64,000 nucleotides of DNA from a virus, in the IMG/VR virus record IMGVR_UViG_3300020410_000948, positions 29,807 to 93,806 of that record, one strand, 5' to 3'. The stretch's first letter is position 1, and each line of letters begins with the position of its first letter. Positions 8,166 through 18,300 of the stretch are shown piece by piece. The notes beneath the pieces were generated by a model that did no database searches, was not told the origin of the DNA, and worked only from the letters and a program-made list of their open reading frames with translations. Position numbers and translations under genes: made by a program.

Positions 8166-8938
8166 TGCCAGAAGTTGAATTAGACATTTTTGATGTTGAC
8201 AGTATTGATGAAGAAAACCTACTTGAAGAAGATTCACAAGAGTCTCAAGTGCCCCCATATGGTACAAAAGAATGGAACGAATATGTTATGGGACATTTTC
8301 GTAAAGATGAACTGATTGATGGAAATCCTATCTGTGCTGGTCTTAGACGTGTAGCTAACTTATTGTTAGGTGACATTCTAGAGTCTGGTCCAGATCAAGT
8401 TTTTCCAGCGACTGAGGGGAATGGTCCCGGCAGAGCTACTGTTGTTTACCAAGTTGTTATCAACTGGTTTAATAGTGGCCAAGCTAGGATATTTAAAGAA
8501 GTTGCGGATGTGTGGCATGGGAATACAGATGATTTATTCTGTGCTCATCCTGTGGCTACAGCAAGCACTAGGGCAGAAGGACGAGCTTTGCGTAAGGCTT
8601 TAGGTTTACGATGTCTAGCCGCTGAAGAATTGGCAAGAAAAGATATTGTATCTATTGTACAGCAGAGTGTAAAAAAGGATAACCCCACCGATGGAGCGTG
8701 GGACGAGGCAGCTATGATTAGCTCCTCACAGATCAATTTTATTGATAATAAGTGTAGACAGTTAGATATTAATGTTTTGGCATTTGTCAACTCTGGAGAG
8801 GGTGTTTACGAGTCCATTGAGGATGTAGAAAAAAGTAAAGCCTCTGCAATGCTTGGTGTGCTAAACAAATATCAAACTAAACAAAACGAGGTGCCAGAAG
8901 GCATCGTGGGTTATAACAAGAATTGGAGAAATGCATAA
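8165..8938 (+). CDS. Putative single-strand annealing / recombination protein
   Basis: A 257-residue protein with an acidic N-terminus (about 30 residues). The central segment ATASTRAEGRALRKALGL resembles the conserved helix of Rad52/Erf-type annealing proteins ('T-R-A-x-G-R-A-L-R-x-A-L-G'). The C-terminus, SSSQINFIDNKCRQLDINVL followed by a short helix pair, looks like the helical tail common in phage annealing proteins. The next gene encodes a small zinc-ribbon protein, a frequent partner of phage recombination genes. The proposed role is DNA annealing in replication and recombination. Similarity is by motif only, so other DNA-binding functions remain possible. Start and stop overlap both neighbours by one base. 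Confidence 0.45.
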   Translation: MPEVELDIFDVDSIDEENLLEEDSQESQVPPYGTKEWNEYVMGHFRKDELIDGNPICAGLRRVANLLLGDILESGPDQVFPATEGNGPGRATVVYQVVINWFNSGQARIFKEVADVWHGNTDDLFCAHPVATASTRAEGRALRKALGLRCLAAEELARKDIVSIVQQSVKKDNPTDGAWDEAAMISSSQINFIDNKCRQLDINVLAFVNSGEGVYESIEDVEKSKASAMLGVLNKYQTKQNEVPEGIVGYNKNWRNA

Positions 8939-9267
8939 TGAAAGTTAACTACAATGCAGGTAAACTAAACGTCGCTTTTGAAGGCGAAACCGTCCGTGAA
9001 CTATGGAAGCAGATCGCTGTCTTCCAAGAAGTGTTTGGTGAAACCAAATGCGGAAAGTGTGGCTCAGAAAACCTTAGATTCGTCGTGAGAGAAAACGACG
9101 GAAATGAATACTATGAGCTTCGCTGTATGGACTGTGGAGCTAAGTTGTCGTTTGGCGCCAACAAGAAGGGTGGCGGACTGTTCCCTAAACGTAAGGATGC
9201 CGATGGAAATTGGCTACCTGACGGCGGGTGGCAGAAATGGAACCCAAAAACAAAGTCCCTTGAATAA
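8938..9267 (+). CDS. Small zinc-ribbon protein
   Basis: A 109-residue protein. The start at 8938 is in a TAATG overlap with the preceding stop. Two Cys pairs, CGKCGS and CMDCGA about 27 residues apart, form a four-Cys zinc ribbon. The remainder is basic and glycine-rich (GANKKGGGLFPKRKD). The helix before the ribbon (TVRELWKQIAVFQEVFG) could mediate partner binding. It most likely accompanies the putative annealing protein upstream, but its function is unknown. It is the last plus-strand gene before two terminator hairpins. Confidence 0.7.
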   Translation: MKVNYNAGKLNVAFEGETVRELWKQIAVFQEVFGETKCGKCGSENLRFVVRENDGNEYYELRCMDCGAKLSFGANKKGGGLFPKRKDADGNWLPDGGWQKWNPKTKSLE

Positions 9268-9286
9268 GGGTGCTCCGGTTAAGGCG

Positions 9287-9320
9287 ACCTCGCTCAGGGA
9301 AACTTGGGCGAGGTTTCTTT
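9287..9320 (+). terminator. Rho-independent terminator of the plus-strand cassette
   Basis: ACCTCGC (9287-9293) pairs with GCGAGGT (9308-9314), a seven-base GC-rich stem with a 14-base loop, followed by TTCTTT. It lies 20 bases after the last plus-strand gene and would end the glycan/recombination transcript. Confidence 0.6.
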
Positions 9321-9331
9321 ATGGCATAAAT

Positions 9332-9356
9332 AAAGCCCCGCACGAAGCAGGGCTTT
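9332..9356 (-). terminator. Terminator between convergent transcription units, best on minus strand
   Basis: AAAGCCC (9332-9338) and GGGCTTT (9350-9356) form a stem flanked by T-rich sequence on both sides, so it can act in either direction. On the minus strand the inner bases extend the stem to ten pairs through a T-G wobble, closing a UUCGU loop. On the plus strand the same position is a C-A mismatch. It lies 26 bases beyond the last minus-strand late gene, so it probably ends the 52-kb late region while also serving as backup for plus-strand transcripts. Confidence 0.8.
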
Positions 9357-9382
9357 TTTAATGGACTTAAAGGCTCAAGTCT

Positions 9383-10312
9383 TTATAGGTACTCTAGAGA
9401 TACATACAGTCCATATGATGTTTTCGATCCAATACTTAGCGGTGAAGCCGAGATACCAACATACCAAGTATGTCGCTTAGCTAACCCAGTACCACCATAA
9501 GTGTTAGTCGTAGTCTTTGCTCCAAGATTAGGACAGTCGTCAGGACGATTGCTATTATCATAGTATTGTAACCATTTAGGTTGCACAGCAGAGACAGTAC
9601 TATTAATCGAGTTAAGGAAAAATCCTCCACTTCCGGGAGAGTTAAACAAAGGCACAACAACGCCAGTACCACCAACAGTTTCGGTGTCACCAGTTACAGT
9701 GCCAAGTCTAGAGTCTCCATTACCCTGCCCAGCAGTAGCTTCTGTCTGAGTAAAGTTTGAGAATTTAACTCCAGAAGAGTTTGTGTAGAAATCTTGACCT
9801 GCTCTAACTGGACCAGAATCTGGCCAAGGAGATCCCCACCAAAACATGTCACCAGAACCGTAAAAGTTACTGTTCATAGCTACGTTATCTTGACCATTAG
9901 CTGATATCCAAGCGCTTGTTGTTTTGCCATCAAAGTTTACGAGCTCACAAACCTTAGTGACAACACCAGAAGCTGGATTATTAATATTAACTCTATCGTA
10001 TATTTTTAGTTGGCAATTCTGTACATTAACATCAGACGTGTGGTCGAAGTTAATATGGAAGGTTCTATTACCAGAATTTATCTTGCTTAAAGGAATACCA
10101 GATCCTACAGCTTGTGAGTTACCAGTAGCTGGAACTTCGTATTTAATGTTGTTTGCTGCTGGGCCTTGAGAGGTTCCCGCAGAATTAGTTACAAATGTTC
10201 TGTCTTGGAAAGACCCAATTTGAACTGAGGAGCCAAACGTTGACCCATAGAAGCCCAGTCCTGAGCCGACAATATTCTCTTGATTGTCTATACCAAATGT
10301 TATTTCTGCCAT
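9383..10312 (-). CDS. Putative virion (tail fibre or adhesin) protein
   Basis: A 309-residue protein rich in Gly, Ser, Asn and Thr with few charged residues and no helices predicted by eye, typical of secreted beta-rich virion proteins. It contains short aromatic-glycine runs such as NFYGSGDMFWWGSPWPDSG and a C-terminal GSKTSYGLYVSLEYL strand. No family was recognised. It has a strong ribosome site (AAGGAG) and its own copy of the late-promoter motif 37 bases upstream, so it can be expressed separately from the tail genes before it. As the last gene of the tail block it is a candidate receptor-binding or decoration protein (inference). Confidence 0.65.
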   Translation of the reverse strand: MAEITFGIDNQENIVGSGLGFYGSTFGSSVQIGSFQDRTFVTNSAGTSQGPAANNIKYEVPATGNSQAVGSGIPLSKINSGNRTFHINFDHTSDVNVQNCQLKIYDRVNINNPASGVVTKVCELVNFDGKTTSAWISANGQDNVAMNSNFYGSGDMFWWGSPWPDSGPVRAGQDFYTNSSGVKFSNFTQTEATAGQGNGDSRLGTVTGDTETVGGTGVVVPLFNSPGSGGFFLNSINSTVSAVQPKWLQYYDNSNRPDDCPNLGAKTTTNTYGGTGLAKRHTWYVGISASPLSIGSKTSYGLYVSLEYL

Positions 10313-10348
10313 TATATTCTCCTTATGATATCTAGAAGCACCTATGTA

Positions 10349-10361
10349 TTATAATACACAA
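10349..10361 (-). promoter_or_regulatory. Putative late promoter motif
   Basis: Read on the minus strand this is TTGTGTATTATAA, a one-base-expanded version of the TTGTGTATATAA motif found upstream of other late genes. It lies 37 bases upstream of the start of the 309-residue virion protein in a 76-base gap. Confidence 0.5.
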
Positions 10362-10388
10362 TATGCCTGCCTTAACTCCATTTTTTTT

Positions 10389-10805
10389 CTATTTTCGACC
10401 GCAATTACACCCTCCTTCGGTGCGACTGTATGGGCCCCATTTAGCAAGAGGACATGCCTCAGACGCCCAACCTGCCTTCATTTCAACGAAACACCCACAT
10501 TCAGAGCACCTAGATCCCTCAAGCTTGTCACAAGAACTGCATATTTCCAACCTACTGTTCTTAACATGTTGAGGGGCGCTTTGCGCACCATTAGCTACGT
10601 GTTTGGTCACAGATGTAGCAAAGTTCTTAGCCTGCCTAATCAAAGATGGCATCTTTTTCTTTTTGTTTGTCTGGCTTGGCTGTTTTGGCTTCTTCGTGGT
10701 TTTTCGCCCAGATGCGCCGGGCGATATAACAAAACCACAGTTCTCACACCTGCAAGACTGTCCAACCTGACATGAGTTCCTATAATTGCATCGTTTGCAT
10801 CTCAT
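10389..10805 (-). CDS. Small multi-zinc-ribbon protein
   Basis: A 138-residue protein with three Cys clusters: CKRCNYRNSC with CRCENCG at the N-terminus; a central CSSCDKLEGSRCSECGC; and CPLAKW followed by a C-terminal CNCGRK. A basic low-complexity linker (KKPKQPSQTNKKKK) separates the first from the rest. The central pattern 'R-x-x-x-C-x-x-C ... C-x-x-C-G-C-x-x-x-x-K ... C-P-x-x-K-W' recurs in small phage proteins (recalled family pattern, not searched). It is ATGA-coupled to the gene before it. Function is unknown; zinc binding, and possibly nucleic-acid or structural roles, are inferred. Confidence 0.7.
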   Translation of the reverse strand: MRCKRCNYRNSCQVGQSCRCENCGFVISPGASGRKTTKKPKQPSQTNKKKKMPSLIRQAKNFATSVTKHVANGAQSAPQHVKNSRLEICSSCDKLEGSRCSECGCFVEMKAGWASEACPLAKWGPYSRTEGGCNCGRK

Positions 10806-11122
10806 TCCTGATATTCTCCAAATATGTCTGGCCTAAATAAGTCTGTGTCCGAAAAGTCGGGAATCACTATAAACTCATTGTTTTCATCTAATATATAACC
10901 TGTAAGAAGCATGCCACGGGCTTGTGAGAGACTTATAGTATATCTGCCTCCTCCATCTACCACCTTAAAATTTATTAGATCCCTACCGTAAGATTGCACT
11001 GTACACGCTCTAAGCTGGTTTACCTGCCCACTAGCAAGATTAGTGTCCATTATTTTGACCTGTCTTCCTATTGGGAGGTTAGAATAAATAAAACCTTGAT
11101 AAAAGTTTATTTCTTTTGCCAT
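10802..11122 (-). CDS. Small hypothetical protein after the tail-tip genes
   Basis: A 106-residue protein with no recognised motif. It is predominantly beta: FYQGFIYSNLPIGRQVKIMD, then LRACTVQSYGRDLINFKVVD, then RYTISLSQARGML, and an acidic C-terminus. It has a good ribosome site (AGGAGAT six bases before the ATG) and overlaps the zinc-ribbon gene by four bases. Its position between giant tail proteins and the last virion gene suggests a minor tail component or accessory factor, but this is only positional. Confidence 0.6.
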   Translation of the reverse strand: MAKEINFYQGFIYSNLPIGRQVKIMDTNLASGQVNQLRACTVQSYGRDLINFKVVDGGGRYTISLSQARGMLLTGYILDENNEFIVIPDFSDTDLFRPDIFGEYQE

Positions 11123-11130
11123 TGTATCTC

Positions 11131-14100
11131 CTAATGAAGTCTTATGTCTAAGGGTATAGAATCAATAATTTTTATAGTCTTGTCTATCTCCACTTTGCTT
11201 AGTGTTCCTATATCAACAGGGACTATATTACACTTAACATTTAAGGCACAGCAAGTGTCAATTGTTGTTCCGCTTCGTATAGTGTTTCCGAAACACTCCC
11301 CCATACACTCATTACCAAACTCATCAAAAACGGCATTTCCTGATGTGGTTTGACGTTGTAATCCTCTATACCAAACATATCCATCTTTATGAGGAGATGA
11401 TTCTTCCCCACACACATAGTAGGTAACAAAACATGTATCTAGTTGATTGTCAGGAGGCTCGTCTGTATCCATGCAGACATCACAACAGGTTCCGGGCATA
11501 TCGGGCCCACCAAATTGTTGTAGCCATGGTACCGCTATATCGAACTGCTCTGACCCAGCGCACTTCATCTTACATGCAGCAACCTCGTCAGTATCGTTGC
11601 CATCCGCATCCTTTTTATAAACACACTCGGCCTCATAGTTAGGCGCACATCTACTACAATGATATAAATTCAAATCAAAGTCATCAATAGTGCTGAGTGT
11701 TGCTAGTGGGTAGGTTTCTGTACAATAGTTACCACCTATAGGTATGTATTGGTCAGGGTCGCTAACAGTGTCTTTTAAATTGCCGGCTTCGTCAAAAGCA
11801 TCCTCATCAAGCTTATGACTAAAATACATTTTTGTTCCACAAGCATACACATACTTATCTTCTGGCTCTGGAAATTCCTCCCAACACCTTTTGCCATTAG
11901 CGCCTATTTTACCCAAGTCTTCTCTATTGTCACCGAACCCTACAATTGGGGGCTTCATAGGAGCAGGGAATATCTGTTGTATATTTTCTCGATGTATCAC
12001 ATAGATATAATTGTCTTTGGCGCATATCTCTTTTACCTCTTCTCCTTCCTCATCCTCTTTTGTGCAGACCATCTCCTCTGGAACGCTATCTTTGACTTTG
12101 CCATCTTCGTCATAAATACATCTTTTAATAATATTACTATCTGGGTTTAGTTCTCCGAATGCTCCTGTTGGAAACATAAAGACATCATCTACAATTATGT
12201 CGCAATCAAAGATTCTCTGCCCTGTGTCAAAATAGGGCGGAGCGGGCGTGTAGAAAGATGAGGTAGCGCCAAGAATATCATCACGGCTATTGTACTGCCC
12301 TACGAAGAACTCTAATGATCCCTCATTACATGTCTCTACCTTGTCCATTGGGAAGCAAGAACCCTCAACTCTCAACTGATACGGCTCGCACGTAGCGTCA
12401 TTAAAGATAGCCGCGTCACAATTCTCCCAGTCTCTGGTAAGATATGGCCAACTTCCACAATGACCAAGCGCGCTTATATCATGTATATCATAACAGCCCT
12501 GTTCCTCCTCAACATTAGTCCAAGGATTTTTGCGCATTACTTTCCCGCAACGGGATCGCCCCGACAGATAGGCAAAATCTGTATTGGCTCCGAATCCAGC
12601 ACCAATCGTGTTTCCATAATGATCATAATATGTTGTATCATCACCGACTAGAAAAGGGTCATTGGCATATAAATATGTGCCAGCTTTATGAGCTTTATAT
12701 ATGTACTCTACAGCGCCGAGGCCTCCAATTAAGGTAGCTCCGTGAGCTCCGACTCCTCCGGCTGCCAATCCGAAATACCAGTCTTTGACTAGCCCCTCAA
12801 TGGTTGTGCTGTCAAAACCGCCTTTGCCTACATCTTCAGGTATTTGATTAAGTGACTGAGTAAAAGCTTTTTGGTAAATTTCTTTTAATACTACATTCAA
12901 TTCGCCTGTTTGTGTTTGCATAGCATCTACATCGACTGTATAGAAAGTTATGCCTATAAGTTGGTCTATGCCTTTGCCTGAAACAAATCCTGAGTTAGAT
13001 GTGTTGCTGTCAGATAAACTTCCATACCAATCACAAACTGTATGTGTACCGCATCTACCTCCAAAAAACTCTTGGGAGCCAGAGGTTTCGGAATCACTGG
13101 TATCGAAGCTAACCGAAATGTCATTATTTATAAGGTAGTCTAGTTTAGTTAATTCAAAAGTATCACCATCACCACCTTTTATTCTATGGCCGACTGTATC
13201 AAAATCCGTTGGGTTAGTTCTCGCATCACCACTGTCATTTTGCGCATGTAAGTGAACTCTATCGTCCTGTTCTTGTGAAGAGCTGCCACCTGAAGGCGTT
13301 CCCCTTTCCGTGTCTGTCATGGCTATATTACCATAAATGACAGGCTTACAAACTCCAACAATCTTATCTATAAGCTCTCTGTTTTGTTCGGAACAGTTCT
13401 CATCAATTGCATCTACGGGAAAATCATGCACATACGCCTCACCCCAATTACCATATTCTCCTGTTGGTTCATCCGTCTCTGGGTCTATAATTTCATTCCT
13501 AGAAAATGGCAGTAAAACACCTGTCCCGCAAGCTATGCTACCTGTTCCGGTTCCACATGAGCCACCAAACCCATCAGCACTTTCGCCAAAGCTGTCTGTT
13601 ACGTCACCGTCATGGCCTGCTATATTGGATCGCTGACCACATCCCGGTATAAACTCTTTCTCTTTGTAATCTTCCAAAAAGGCTTCAATCGCAGCCCCTG
13701 CACTCTCAAACTGATACTGCTTTTGCTGCTCACAAAAATCGCTCGCTCTTTTAACAAAAGGAGAGTCAAAAGAAGTATATGACTTACATACTGTGTGGCT
13801 AGTCATATTGCGTCCTGAAACCAGCGTTGAACATGGGACTAGATTGTAATAATGTTCTTCTGGCAGCTTAGGAAATTCTAGCACCCCACAAGCTATGCCA
13901 TTAGCGTTTTCATTAGGTTCTTCGTCTTCGTCTTCTTCGTTTACAGCAAGCTCCTCTTTGCAAAACTTACAGCAATCCTTAATCTCACCCAATGAGCCTT
14001 CGTCTTCATCTTCGTCGCAATTTTCAGGGTATTTAGGCGGCCCTAAAGAAGTTGTTGATTCTAAAGGATCTATAGTTGTCCAATATTCTTTACCTCCATC

Positions 14101-15366
14101 TCCGGGCTGATTAACCATAGCCTCACCCCAGCCCGCTTCGTGGATAACCGTGTGGTAGATTTCCCCTATTTTAGTAAATCTAGTTTGCCTTTGAACACCA
14201 AGTTGTTTTTTATATTGGGTGTTATGAAAGTATCTACCTTGACTATTCTGGTCACTACCAGCGCGTCTAGTTGGATGAGATCCTATAACATGCGGATGTT
14301 TTGAATTGCCAGATATTTGAAATTCTTGTGAGCCATCTATAGATTCACACTTACTGCGAACAAACAAGAAAAACCCTTCACCCTTATATCTATTATAGCT
14401 CTTCTCGTCTTCACTATCTTCATCCTCTTCATCGTCAGGATCGTCCTCGGTAGTATCTCCATTATCGTCTGGATTGTCTGGATCTCCGCCAATGTCTTCG
14501 TCGCCACCATCGCCTTCACCTCCAAGCTCAGCACCGCCATCGCCCAGATCTTCCTCACCATCACCTTCTTCTGTTTCTCCGGGACTATCGTCGTCAGACG
14601 AATCTTTAATCTCTTCAAGATGATCAAAGCCAAATCCGGGACTTTCCTCTACAACCAGCTCTCCACAAACGGGGAAAAAACTAAATATCTCAACTGGAGC
14701 GTAAACACTTATTGTCTCTATAGTGGTTGCAGTATTTATCATATTCTGATAGATAGTGCCCATGATAGTATCGACATCGACGAGCTTCATCTCGTTACCT
14801 TCGTCAGAAGCTACACAGTCTTGACAGCCGCCCAAAGTAATATCTTGCTCGTTAGACACTCTCTTATTATATGTCCTAAGCCATGTACAATAGCACTCTA
14901 TCTCGTCTTCTGTTGGGGGATTGGTAAATTCTCCAAATAAATGTTGGTAAATAATAGAAAGATTATACTTCGCAAATTCCCTACCTCTCGACCAAAAGCC
15001 AAGCCCAACATCGGTTGAGTACTCACAATCTTGGATGCTTTCAGCTGCAGATAGCGAGTCGCTCAGCCTTCCGCTATCTTCAAATTCTATACGTATATCA
15101 CCAAAAAAAGTGCGCACTTGGTTTTTAACTGTAACAACATCCCCTGTTGTATATCCTCCGCCAATAGTAAACTGAGGCGAAGGTGTTGACTGCATTGGCG
15201 TTTTTTCACCTATCAAACCAGTATCGAAAGCCCAAAAGTTAAACTTGTCAAAAATGTTTTTTATCTCATCGAAACACTCTGTTGTGCATTGGGGACACGG
15301 ACCAGTAAAGTCTTCTGGTCTAATTCCTGTTTGTCCATATCTAAAATATTTGTCGCCTGTTTTCAT
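11131..15366 (-). CDS. Giant cysteine-rich tail-tip/baseplate protein
   Basis: A 1,411-residue protein. The start at 15366 is chosen because GAGGAAGAGGAATAAAATG gives a ribosome site and TAA-A-ATG spacing to the previous stop; an upstream in-frame ATG at 15423 lacks such a site. By my count it has more than 50 cysteines, many as pairs (CPQC, CCKFCK, CSRC, CCDVC, CCALNVKC). An extremely acidic Asp/Glu/Gly linker occupies roughly residues 245-320. The Cys pattern suggests bound metal or disulfides; no enzyme motif is seen. With the 1,156- and 1,441-residue proteins it forms the tail tip region downstream of the tape measure. No family recognised. Confidence 0.72.
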   Translation of the reverse strand: MKTGDKYFRYGQTGIRPEDFTGPCPQCTTECFDEIKNIFDKFNFWAFDTGLIGEKTPMQSTPSPQFTIGGGYTTGDVVTVKNQVRTFFGDIRIEFEDSGRLSDSLSAAESIQDCEYSTDVGLGFWSRGREFAKYNLSIIYQHLFGEFTNPPTEDEIECYCTWLRTYNKRVSNEQDITLGGCQDCVASDEGNEMKLVDVDTIMGTIYQNMINTATTIETISVYAPVEIFSFFPVCGELVVEESPGFGFDHLEEIKDSSDDDSPGETEEGDGEEDLGDGGAELGGEGDGGDEDIGGDPDNPDDNGDTTEDDPDDEEDEDSEDEKSYNRYKGEGFFLFVRSKCESIDGSQEFQISGNSKHPHVIGSHPTRRAGSDQNSQGRYFHNTQYKKQLGVQRQTRFTKIGEIYHTVIHEAGWGEAMVNQPGDGGKEYWTTIDPLESTTSLGPPKYPENCDEDEDEGSLGEIKDCCKFCKEELAVNEEDEDEEPNENANGIACGVLEFPKLPEEHYYNLVPCSTLVSGRNMTSHTVCKSYTSFDSPFVKRASDFCEQQKQYQFESAGAAIEAFLEDYKEKEFIPGCGQRSNIAGHDGDVTDSFGESADGFGGSCGTGTGSIACGTGVLLPFSRNEIIDPETDEPTGEYGNWGEAYVHDFPVDAIDENCSEQNRELIDKIVGVCKPVIYGNIAMTDTERGTPSGGSSSQEQDDRVHLHAQNDSGDARTNPTDFDTVGHRIKGGDGDTFELTKLDYLINNDISVSFDTSDSETSGSQEFFGGRCGTHTVCDWYGSLSDSNTSNSGFVSGKGIDQLIGITFYTVDVDAMQTQTGELNVVLKEIYQKAFTQSLNQIPEDVGKGGFDSTTIEGLVKDWYFGLAAGGVGAHGATLIGGLGAVEYIYKAHKAGTYLYANDPFLVGDDTTYYDHYGNTIGAGFGANTDFAYLSGRSRCGKVMRKNPWTNVEEEQGCYDIHDISALGHCGSWPYLTRDWENCDAAIFNDATCEPYQLRVEGSCFPMDKVETCNEGSLEFFVGQYNSRDDILGATSSFYTPAPPYFDTGQRIFDCDIIVDDVFMFPTGAFGELNPDSNIIKRCIYDEDGKVKDSVPEEMVCTKEDEEGEEVKEICAKDNYIYVIHRENIQQIFPAPMKPPIVGFGDNREDLGKIGANGKRCWEEFPEPEDKYVYACGTKMYFSHKLDEDAFDEAGNLKDTVSDPDQYIPIGGNYCTETYPLATLSTIDDFDLNLYHCSRCAPNYEAECVYKKDADGNDTDEVAACKMKCAGSEQFDIAVPWLQQFGGPDMPGTCCDVCMDTDEPPDNQLDTCFVTYYVCGEESSPHKDGYVWYRGLQRQTTSGNAVFDEFGNECMGECFGNTIRSGTTIDTCCALNVKCNIVPVDIGTLSKVEIDKTIKIIDSIPLDIRLH

Positions 15367-15367
15367 T

Positions 15368-18300
15368 TTATTCCTCTTCCTCCACTCCCCAATCCAAAGC
15401 GGGTGATAGCTGCTCAAGCTCAAACTCTAGTGTTAAATAAGTTCCAAATAGATACCCAAAGTTTGGTTTTTGCGAACCCTTAAACTTTACATTGGAAGTA
15501 AATTCGGGTTCACCTTCTCCATCAAATGTCATATTATGAGCTAAATCAATTTCTCTAAGAACATTCATTATGCTAACGGCACCAGTCTGGTATACTATAT
15601 TATCAGCGTAAAACTTCTCAAATGCATCCTCCCCCGGACTATTTACGTCAGGAACAATGCAAGGAGGAATTATAGGATTTCCCAATACATCTGTTGCCTC
15701 CCTTTGTTCCTTTGTGGCAAACTTGTAGTCACAGCACGCACTTGTTGCAGACTTTTTGACGTGTTTAAAAGATATGCGAGGAGTGACAACTGCAGTGTTG
15801 TCAGACAGCAGGCATAACTTTCCAAAGCCATCATTGCTTTCTTTATCAAAAAGACCATGCAGAGGAAAAGGCTCTAACACAAATGAGTGCGGAATTTCTT
15901 TATAGTCAAGCCCGTCTGTTTTGGCAAACTCATCAAAACACTCTCTACCCCCAGCAAGAATAGTATTTCCGTCCTGCCTAGCTAGTACCTTTGCGTACTC
16001 TAAATCTTCAGGTTCAGGTGGGTCTTCTGGGCAGCGCGTTTCTTCTGGTATCTTATTCCAAGATAGGGAAGAGGTTAGTTTTATTCGAGTTGGATTTAAG
16101 TGTTCTTTTCCATCATGTGTTATGACAATAGAACCTCTTTGCAGGTCTTCTTTAACATAAGCTATGTCCTCTAAGTGTACATGTTGCCTCCTGCTCCGAT
16201 TATAGTATAAGTCTTTTTCTGGATTAATAAGGCTAATAGATCTCACTCTATAATAAAATGGATTTCTAAACATTCCATGCAAATAAGTTGTTTGTAGCTG
16301 GTATGTGCTATCGCCCATAGGATATGAAAATACATCGCTTGCAGATTCAACCTCAGACACATCAATCGGCTCATTTTCACCTCGAATATTTAGCTTCTGC
16401 GGAAGTCCCGAAGGCCCAAACTCGGCAACGCTCTGTATCTCTTTTGTTTCACATCCGCCAATAGGATACCAAACTAGGCCGTGCTCCATCATGTCCTCTA
16501 TCTTGTCAGTGGGAACCTTCCTCATGCTGCGACTCTTTACTACTATTATATCTCTAAGTCTATCATCATCAGTGGGCTCATTCATACTAGGGTTTGAAAA
16601 ATTGTTTGGAGAAGGCAACCCTGTCTTCAGATCATGACCATTAACAAGCAATGAAAGTAAAGATTGGGGCAAATAAAATGCTTCCTCGCCGTTACGCCAC
16701 AAGGGTAATAATTCATCTTTATTCTTCTCCCTTATTGTTCTTTGTTTAGTCATCTGATTTGGTGGTTCATTTTTGTCAAAAAGAAATCGCTGACGAGGGA
16801 AGGTAATATTAGTAGCAGTATCTCCAGCACCGCCGATGGGGGTGTCTATTGTTCCTGACTGTGGTTCTTCTGGCTTATTTAAATCGTCCCGATCAGGGCT
16901 CGTAGCATTATCATTCCACAGCCCAAGAGGAGCATAGGAAGTGACCATCCTTTGTGGTATATCTTTTTCAAGGTTTATCTTAACATCTGTGTAAGTAAAT
17001 GGTGCGCCTCCAAGCCAAGGCTGTTTAATTATATTATAATTATTAACAAGATCTTTCACATATTGCTCGTATTTTTCTCTTTTTTCTGTCCAGTCTTCAA
17101 GAGCCTCGGCAAAGTCATCATCTCCTCTTCTATCAATCACGGAACCTTCAGGTCCCTGCATGAAGTCTTTTCTTTCGGGTTTGTCTCCCGGATCTGGTTC
17201 TGGCCTTAAAACTCTATCTGGCTTTTGAAGAACTTTTCTATTGGGAATTATTCCGTCTCTTAATCTGCCGGAGCTATCGCTTTTTTCCCCATCATTGTAA
17301 GTTAGCGTCGAATGTCTTGGATAACGATACCCATAATGTTCAAAATCTTTCGAGGGAATCTGAGCCATTGTAGTGACATAAGGGTTAAATACGCGGAAGT
17401 CCTCACTTATAATTTCAATGCATTTAAAAGCGTGTTCATCGAGATGTCTGGCTATAACTGAATCTCTTCTAGGTATATTAGTTATAGAAATGCCTCGACG
17501 CCTTTGGCCAGATAGGACTTGGATATAATCTTCCGGGGCTGAATTGCTAGGCATCGACTGGCTCATTTGAGGTCTATTAGATGTTGTTTTGGGTCCACTC
17601 TGTCTTGGATAATCACTATAAGTAGGTCCCCAAGATGTACCATCACTGTGTTTCATAAACGGATGAGTTAGACACCAATTAAAAACATCATAACCTAAGT
17701 TAGACATTGCACTTCCAGCAACAACGCCAAATTCCTCCATAGCATTTTTGGCCGGCTCATTAATCTGCCAGCTGCTGTCAGAATCTTTTCCACCAACAAA
17801 TCTCCAGCAGAAGAGCTCGATTTTATTATCTCTCATCTCTCCCTGATAGCCGAAACTTTCACGTTCCTGTGGCTGTGGATTATATAAAAGCACATCGTCT
17901 ATTTCCATCTCCTCTACTTCGCCACCATCAATCCGCTCTAGTTTGAGCTCGTATTGTATTCTGCAAGGGATCATCCTTTTGGAACTACTAAGGATTCTCC
18001 CAACAGGCTCAAGTTGCGTTATGGTTCTTGTAGCACTTCTAAAGGTAACTCTTTTAATAACCTGTATCCGGGTTTTTACGTCATCTTCATCTTCGGGATT
18101 TATCGCATCAAGGTATGCGTCTTCCCATAACTTTAAAAGAGGTGCAGGAATTTCATTCTTTCTTGAACCAGTTCTACTTAGACATGTTCTTTCGCCTTGT
18201 AGATCTTTAAAACCAAACTGCTCGCCATGAAACCTAAATTCGATTACCTGTGGCTTTGGATTATAAGCATGGCTTACAATTATCCCTCTTTCTTCGCCAT

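Noticed and set aside
10344-10775. 143-codon plus-strand frame opposite the zinc-ribbon gene
   Set aside because: Its product is a shadow of the Cys-rich gene on the other strand. The minus-strand frame has paired CxxC motifs and ATGA coupling.
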